A stretch of 64,000 nucleotides of DNA from Pelagibacterium limicola (lineage in GTDB: Bacteria; Pseudomonadota; Alphaproteobacteria; Rhizobiales; Devosiaceae), in NCBI RefSeq assembly GCF_015694405.1, contig NZ_JADQDB010000005.1, positions 334,589 through 398,588 of the forward strand. The letters run 5' to 3'. Position numbers and translations under genes: made by a program. A model generated the notes under the pieces. That model was not told where the DNA came from, searched no databases, and worked only from the letters and a program-made list of their open reading frames with translations. This document shows, in pieces, positions 57,231 through 64,000 of the stretch (its first letter is position 1; every line of letters starts with the position of its first letter).

Positions 57231-58937
57231 TTACTTCTTGTCGCCCTGGCCCTTGAGAGCCGCACCGAGAATGTCGCCGAGCGAGGCGCCGGAGTCGGAC
57301 GAGCCGTACTGGGCGACCGCTTCCTTTTCCTCGGCAATTTCGAGCGCCTTGATGGAAAGGGCGATCTTGCGATTCTTCTTGTCGAACTGGGTGATGCGGG
57401 CATCGACCTTTTCGCCAACGGCGAAACGCTCGGGGCGCTGGTCTTCACGATCGCGCGAGAGATCGGCACGACGGATGAAGGCCGTGAGATCGGTATCGGC
57501 GATCCGAACCTCGATGCCGCCGTCGTTCACCGCAGTGACCTCCGAAGTTACGATCGCACCCTTGCGCAGGCCGTCTGAACCGGAAGACGCATCGGCGAAC
57601 GAATCGGTGCCGAGCTGCTTGATGCCCAGCGAAATGCGTTCCTTTTCGATATCGACGTCGAGAACCTTGGCCTTGACGATGTCGCCACGGTTGTAGTCCT
57701 CGAGCGCTTCTTCGCCCGGGCGGTTCCAATCGAGATCCGAAAGATGGACCATGCCGTCGACGTCGCCGTCGAGACCGATGAAGAGACCAAATTCGGTCTT
57801 GTTCTTGACCTCGCCCTCGATTTCAGCGCCGACCGGGAACTTGTCGGCAAAGCTTTCCCACGGATTGGCGAGGGTCTGCTTGAGGCCAAGCGAAATGCGG
57901 CGCTTGTCGGGATCAACCTCGAGCACCATGACCTCGACTTCCTGGGAGGTCGAGACGATCTTGCCCGGATGGACGTTCTTTTTGGTCCAGCTCATTTCCG
58001 AAACGTGGATCAGACCTTCGATGCCCGGCTCGAGCTCGACGAACGCACCGTAGTCGGTGATGTTGGTCACGCGGCCGCTGAACTTGGCGCCGATCGGATA
58101 CTTGGCGGCAATGCCTTCCCAGGGGTCGGCCTGGAGCTGCTTCATGCCCAGCGAAATGCGGTGGCTTTCCTGATTGACGCGGATGATCTGAACCTTGATC
58201 GTCTCGCCGATGGAGAGCACCTCGTTGGGGTGGTTGACGCGGCGCCATGCGATATCGGTAACGTGCAGGAGCCCGTCGATACCGCCGAGGTCAACGAACG
58301 CACCGTAATCGGTGATGTTCTTGACGACGCCCTCGACCACCTGGCCTTCTTCGAGCTGCTGGACGATCTCCGAACGCTGCTCGGCGCGGCTTTCCTCGAG
58401 GATGGCGCGGCGTGAAACAACGATGTTGCCGCGGCGCTTGTCCATCTTCAAGATCTGGAAGGGCTGGGCAACGTTCATCAGCGGGCCGATGTCGCGGATC
58501 GGCCGGATATCGACCTGGCTGCGCGGCAGGAAGGCCACGGCACCGTCGAGATCGACGGTGAAGCCGCCCTTGACCTGGTTGAAGATCTGGCCCTCGACCT
58601 TCTCGCCCTTTTCGTAGAGGGCTTCGAGGCGGACCCAGCTTTCCTCGCGGCGGGCCTTCTCACGGGAGAGGACGGCCTCGCCCATGGCGTTCTCGACGCG
58701 GTCGACATAGACCTCGACTTCCGAACCCACGGCAATGGTGCCGTCGCGGCCGGCGGCGCCGAATTCCTTCAAAGGCACGCGGCCTTCGGTTTTGAGGCCC
58801 ACGTCGATGATCGCGAGATCCTTTTCGATCGCGACGACGGTGCCCTTGACGACAGACCCTTCAACGGGGTCGATATCGTGGAAGCTCTCAAGCAGGAGCT
58901 TTTCAAAATCTTCTGCGCTAGCAGTTTGGGTAGCCAT
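57231..58937 (-). CDS. rpsA: 30S ribosomal protein S1
   Basis: A 568-residue protein with six S1 (OB-fold) RNA-binding repeats, visible as recurring VKNITDYGAFVDLGGIDGLLH-like units, for example VTNITDYGAFVELEPGIEGL and KNKTEFGLFIGLDGDVDGMV. It recruits mRNA to the ribosome. The ATG at 58937 (MATQTASAEDFEKLL) is the family start. A leader of about 200 bp separates it from cmk. Length and repeat number are normal. Confidence 0.97.
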   Translation of the reverse strand: MATQTASAEDFEKLLLESFHDIDPVEGSVVKGTVVAIEKDLAIIDVGLKTEGRVPLKEFGAAGRDGTIAVGSEVEVYVDRVENAMGEAVLSREKARREESWVRLEALYEKGEKVEGQIFNQVKGGFTVDLDGAVAFLPRSQVDIRPIRDIGPLMNVAQPFQILKMDKRRGNIVVSRRAILEESRAEQRSEIVQQLEEGQVVEGVVKNITDYGAFVDLGGIDGLLHVTDIAWRRVNHPNEVLSIGETIKVQIIRVNQESHRISLGMKQLQADPWEGIAAKYPIGAKFSGRVTNITDYGAFVELEPGIEGLIHVSEMSWTKKNVHPGKIVSTSQEVEVMVLEVDPDKRRISLGLKQTLANPWESFADKFPVGAEIEGEVKNKTEFGLFIGLDGDVDGMVHLSDLDWNRPGEEALEDYNRGDIVKAKVLDVDIEKERISLGIKQLGTDSFADASSGSDGLRKGAIVTSEVTAVNDGGIEVRIADTDLTAFIRRADLSRDREDQRPERFAVGEKVDARITQFDKKNRKIALSIKALEIAEEKEAVAQYGSSDSGASLGDILGAALKGQGDKK

Positions 58938-59151
58938 TAAATCTCCGATCCGGGACAGACCCCGGAACATTTTAGGTTGGTGTTGACACGCAATGCCCCC
59001 AAATGACGGTATCCGCACCGGCCTCCCGAAAGGAAACCCGCGCAGACTGACGATCCGGCACTATCAGGGCATACTGTAAGGCGAACTGGAGAGACGTTTC
59101 GTTCTCCCGAAGAAATCGGACCGGCCCAAAGCCGCAAGTTTGGATTTGCCT

Positions 59152-61283
<2,132 letters not shown>

Positions 61284-61367
61284 TCAAGATGCGGCGCGAA
61301 GGCTCAAAGACCAGCCCTAACAACCTCCGCAACAGCCAACCCTTTGATAAGACTGTGGGGAATTGCC

Positions 61368-61784
61368 TTGGCCAGTGATGAACGCGGTACCAAGCGGACC
61401 TGCCCGGTAACGGGGCGCAAGTTCTACGACCTCAACAAAGACCCCGTTGTCTCGCCCTATACGGGCAAGTCCTATCCCTTGTCCTTTTTTGAATCGGCCA
61501 ACGAGAAGGTCGCCGTCAAGTTCGGCGCCAAGGCGGTCGTGGCGGATGAGGATGAAAGCGAAGAGGTCGAAGTCGACCTCGCCGCAGAGGCCGCCGGGGC
61601 GGAGGTCATCTCGCTCGATGACGCCGAAGATACCGATGAGGACGCCGGGGAGGACATCCCCGATGTGGAAGATGTCGATGTCGAGGACGATCTTGGCGGT
61701 GACGATGACGACACCTTCCTTGAGACCGACGACGAGGACGACGACATCGATTTCGACGTCGAAGTGGACGAAGACGAACGATAG
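61368..61784 (+). CDS. TIGR02300 (FYDLN acid) family protein
   Basis: A 138-residue protein. The N-terminus GTKRTCPVTGRKFYDLNKDP and VVSPYTGKSYPLSFFE is the family signature; the following 80 residues are almost entirely Asp and Glu. The family is widespread in alphaproteobacteria and of unknown function. The zinc-ribbon-like core here keeps a single Cys, so metal binding is unlikely. The TTG at 61368 with GGGGAA upstream gives MASDERGTKRT, matching relatives in length. Confidence 0.88.
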   Translation: MASDERGTKRTCPVTGRKFYDLNKDPVVSPYTGKSYPLSFFESANEKVAVKFGAKAVVADEDESEEVEVDLAAEAAGAEVISLDDAEDTDEDAGEDIPDVEDVDVEDDLGGDDDDTFLETDDEDDDIDFDVEVDEDER

Positions 61785-61794
61785 AAAATTTGTT

Positions 61795-61829
61795 GCCGGG
61801 GGCGCAAGTTTGCTCTTGCGTCCCCTGGC
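61795..61829 (+). terminator. Stem-loop after the FYDLN gene
   Basis: GCCGGGGGCGCAAG pairs imperfectly with CTTGCGTCCCCTGGC around a 6-base loop. There is no clear T-run, so it may act as a weak or factor-assisted terminator before the tRNA gene. Confidence 0.5.
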
Positions 61830-61876
61830 ACTCTCACATAGGTTCGCCGCCGATTGACGGGGCTAACCTGTCCGAT

Positions 61877-61952
61877 GGGGCCATAGCTCAGCTGGGAGAG
61901 CGCCTGCATGGCATGCAGGAGGTCAGCGGTTCGATCCCGCTTGGCTCCACCA
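61877..61952 (+). tRNA. tRNA-Ala (anticodon GGC)
   Basis: A 76-nt gene with encoded CCA. The acceptor stem GGGGCCA pairs with TGGCTCC and includes the G3:U70 wobble, the identity element for alanine. The anticodon stem CCTGC/GCAGG encloses ATGGCAT, giving anticodon GGC. The T-arm reads AGCGG-TTCGATC-CCGCT. All arms fold normally. Confidence 0.97.
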
Positions 61953-61963
61953 TTTTCTCGATA

Positions 61964-62140
61964 TCACGCGCCGCACCATTCGCCGCATGACGCGCTGAAG
62001 CCGCGCTATGCGGCTCTCTGGCGCTCCGATGGGGCGGCCAAAATGTTGGCCGGGGTCCTTCGCTACGCTCGTCCGTCCTCTATTTCACGTGCCGCACCGT
62101 TCGCCGAATGACGCGCGACACCACTCACCGCATGACGCGC
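61964..62140 (+). repeat. Short direct repeats downstream of tRNA-Ala
   Basis: A 32-bp unit at 61964-61995 recurs at 62085-62116 with 29 of 32 bases identical (TCACGYGCCGCACCRTTCGC core); a 22-bp partial copy follows at 62119-62140. They lie between the tRNA 3' end and the next gene. No integrase or att-like repeat of the tRNA 3' end is seen. Confidence 0.6.
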
Positions 62141-62215
62141 CGGAACCGGTGTGCATCCGTCTTGCGATGCCGGTACGATCCCTGTTCAATGCCGCTCCGT
62201 TCCGAGGAGCCGATA

Positions 62216-62824
62216 ATGCCGCCTGTCATCCCCGATCCCGACCGAATCCTGGCGTTTGCCAGTTTCGATGCCTTTTACGATTGGCTGGAGGAAAACCATG
62301 GCCGTTGGCCCGAGCTTTGGCTGCAAATCTACAAGAAGAAGTCCGGGCAGCCGACCATAAGCTATGAGGAGGCCGTCAGGGCGGCGCTATGCTGGGGGTG
62401 GATCGACGGGATCAAGAAGACGCACGACCAATCCTCCTTCTTGCAGAGATTTACGCCGCGCAGGGCCAAATCGATCTGGTCGCAGGTCAATACCCGCCAT
62501 GTCGCGGCACTCGTTGAAGCGGGACTCATGCGGCCCCCGGGGCTGAAGCAGATCGAGGCGGCCAAGGCGGACGGGCGCTGGGATGCCGCCTATGCATCGG
62601 GCAGCGCGCTAGAGATCCCCGAGGATTTTCTTGCCGCCCTCAAGGCCAACGCGGCGGCAACGGCCACCTACGAGACGCTCAATCGCGCCAATCTCTATTC
62701 GATCATGTTCCGGGTCACGCAGCCCAAACGCCCCGAAACGCGGGCGCGCAAGATCGCCGAAATCGTCTCGATGCTCGAACGCGGCGAGACGCTTCAGCCC
62801 AATGGCCGCGCAAAAAAGAGCTAG
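62216..62824 (+). CDS. YdeI/OmpD-associated family protein
   Basis: A 202-residue protein of the YdeI family (PFAM domain OmdA-type): FASFDAFYDWLEENHGRWPE, then YEEAVRAALCWGWIDGIKK and FTPRRAKSIWSQVNTRHVAA, with the C-terminal IPEDFLAALKANAAATATYE. Members have been linked to bacteriocin or peptide protection, but the mechanism is unclear. GAGGAG precedes the ATG at 62216. It stands alone. Confidence 0.9.
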   Translation: MPPVIPDPDRILAFASFDAFYDWLEENHGRWPELWLQIYKKKSGQPTISYEEAVRAALCWGWIDGIKKTHDQSSFLQRFTPRRAKSIWSQVNTRHVAALVEAGLMRPPGLKQIEAAKADGRWDAAYASGSALEIPEDFLAALKANAAATATYETLNRANLYSIMFRVTQPKRPETRARKIAEIVSMLERGETLQPNGRAKKS

Positions 62825-62893
62825 AATGCCAGCCGCCCCGGTGCTGCAGCCGCCAGCGCGAACGCCCGCCGGCGGGGGAATTGAAAGCTCGGC

Positions 62894-63544
62894 CTAGTAG
62901 AGCGTCCTTTTGTATTCCTCTTCGAGGTCGTCATCGATCTTGCGCATCGCATCGGCGTCCTCGGGCGCGCCGGCTGTCTGGTCGAGGATGATCTTTGAGA
63001 GGGAAGGCATCGCGCTGCGGTCCTGGAAGTGCTCGGGATTCCATAATCGCGAGCGGCGGAATGCCTTGGCGCAGTGCATGAAAACCTCGCTTATCCTCAC
63101 AAGGATCGCGAGTTTCGGGACGCGGCCGTTAACACGCATGCTTTCGAGAATGCCGGGGTCGGTTACCAGGCTGGCCTGCCCGTTGACCCGCAAGGTGTCG
63201 TCAAATCCCGGAACAATGAACAAAAGGCCGACAGTTGGGTTGGCGAGGATGTTGGCCAGACTGTCGAGCCGGTTATTGCCGGGCCGATCGGGAATCGCCA
63301 GCGTATGGTCGTCAAGAATCTGGACGAAGCCCGGCGGATCGCCGCGTGGGCTGACATCGGCCCGTCCGTCGAGGTCCTGGGTGCCTATACAGAGAAAGGG
63401 GGAGCGGCGGATAAAGCCCCGGGTGTGTTCGTCGAGCGCGTCCTGGCATTTCTGCGCCGCCAAAGAAGTTTGTGCGGGAAAGAGGCCGCGCAGGGCTTGT
63501 TCATCCCTTATGACGAACTCCGGATCGACCTGGTATCTCCGCAT
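62894..63544 (-). CDS. Pyridoxamine 5'-phosphate oxidase family FMN-binding protein
   Basis: A 216-residue split-barrel flavoprotein. SPFLCIGTQDLDGRADVSPR, GDPPGFVQILDDHTLAIPDR and RLDSLANILANPTVGLLFIV are typical of the PPOX-like subgroup distinct from true PdxH. It probably binds FMN or F420-like cofactors; the substrate is not known. The ATG at 63544 has GGGAGAG upstream. A GTACGTAC palindrome lies 35-45 bp further upstream. Confidence 0.9.
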   Translation of the reverse strand: MRRYQVDPEFVIRDEQALRGLFPAQTSLAAQKCQDALDEHTRGFIRRSPFLCIGTQDLDGRADVSPRGDPPGFVQILDDHTLAIPDRPGNNRLDSLANILANPTVGLLFIVPGFDDTLRVNGQASLVTDPGILESMRVNGRVPKLAILVRISEVFMHCAKAFRRSRLWNPEHFQDRSAMPSLSKIILDQTAGAPEDADAMRKIDDDLEEEYKRTLY

Positions 63545-63661
63545 CGTTCTCTCCCTCAAAGCTATTCTGTCATTTTGACGTACGTACCTCATTTGTAGTT
63601 AAAGACATCTTTCCGTCGCGATCAAGTTCGTTTTTGGGGAGGGCGTCGGGCTCGGAGAGTT

Positions 63662-63994
63662 CTAACCAGAAATCGATCCGGCGAGGATCGGTTCGATGTG
63701 GTCCTCGAACAACGACACAGGTCTTGCCGGATCGGGCGCAAAGGTGCGTTCGGCTTGCAGCGAAAGCGCGAGGAAACGGTCGACGCCCGCAAATGCTCCC
63801 TCATAGGGTTCGGCATAGTATCCCGAAGCGAGCCGGTTGCGCAGCAAGGTCTTGCTGGCGATCATGTTTTCGGCAACGTCGGGTCCGTTGGATTGGGAAA
63901 GCGGCATCTTGACGTAATCGTGAAGCGCCGTTCCGAAATGATAGCAGGCGGGGATCGAGCCGAACAATCGCAGGAGAAAATCGAGATCGGCCAT
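63662..63994 (-). CDS. Unidentified protein, possibly cut by the window edge
   Basis: An open frame of 110 residues from an ATG at 63994, and the frame remains open to the edge, so the gene may begin outside the window. It contains LLRLFGSIPACYHFGTALHD, then ASKTLLRNRLASGYYAEPYE and FAGVDRFLALSLQAERTFAP. Codon use looks like that of a real gene. I do not recognise the family and no catalytic motif is evident. Confidence 0.6.
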   Translation of the reverse strand: MADLDFLLRLFGSIPACYHFGTALHDYVKMPLSQSNGPDVAENMIASKTLLRNRLASGYYAEPYEGAFAGVDRFLALSLQAERTFAPDPARPVSLFEDHIEPILAGSISG

Positions 63995-64000
63995 CCAGAC

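Noticed and set aside
61790-61990. 66-residue frame over the tRNA-Ala gene
   Set aside because: The tRNA folds perfectly and explains the sequence; the frame is incidental.

Overview
The window is GC-rich chromosomal DNA from an alphaproteobacterium, almost certainly of the order Hyphomicrobiales (Rhizobiales) and possibly Devosiaceae. The order call rests on gene order: ahcY, a divL-type pseudo-histidine kinase, tsaE, a murU-like gene, addB, addA and trxA on the plus strand, then folC, accD, trpA, trpB, trpF, lapA, ihfB, sppA, rpsA, cmk and aroA on the minus strand, and a FYDLN-type acidic protein next to a tRNA-Ala. The genus is a guess. No prophage, CRISPR array, rRNA or complete insertion sequence was seen.

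Layout. 1-2222: 3' part of polA. 2223-4116: a poor stretch with a pentanucleotide tandem repeat, two copies of a composite palindromic repeat that flank a frameshifted GIY-YIG gene, a DUF1810 gene and 680 bp of non-coding DNA with two strong inverted repeats. 4117-6953: an SDR oxidoreductase and a GH15 glycosidase. 7164-23825: a large carbohydrate-catabolic island. It has an ABC sugar importer with its own ATPase, four Gfo/Idh/MocA oxidoreductases, a TIM-barrel isomerase, an enolase-superfamily dehydratase-like protein, a DHDPS/DUF993 aldolase-like protein, a tripartite tricarboxylate (TctCBA) transporter and a TetR regulator. Three promoter regions in the island carry the same 19-bp dyad-containing element, so the ABC operon, the divergent catabolic operon and the Tct operon look like one regulon. 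The substrate is unknown; an oxidised or glycosidic sugar is the best inference.

23930-35032: single-gene accessory functions: a LysR regulator with a cupin, a PAS-containing chemoreceptor, TspO, a CHASE4-like/GGDEF/EAL protein, a BON-MscS channel, the divergent pobR/pobA pair for 4-hydroxybenzoate, and a DUF2937 protein. 35082-61139: conserved core genes, namely an RhlE-type helicase, ahcY with a SahR-like operator, a divL homologue with Tyr in place of the phospho-accepting His, cell-wall recycling and recombination genes, thioredoxin, then a long minus-strand core array. 61368-64000: the FYDLN acidic protein, tRNA-Ala(GGC), a YdeI/OmpD-like protein, a PPOX-type flavoprotein and a partial unknown gene.

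Most interesting: the shared operator and dual-transporter sugar island; a possible 50-residue membrane protein between the operators; the Tyr-type DivL; murU without amgK beside it; a DUF1127 gene inserted between trpB and trpA; and a class II-like AroA carrying Gly at the position that confers glyphosate tolerance in CP4 EPSPS. Many long antisense reading frames are shadows of GC-rich genes and were left out.
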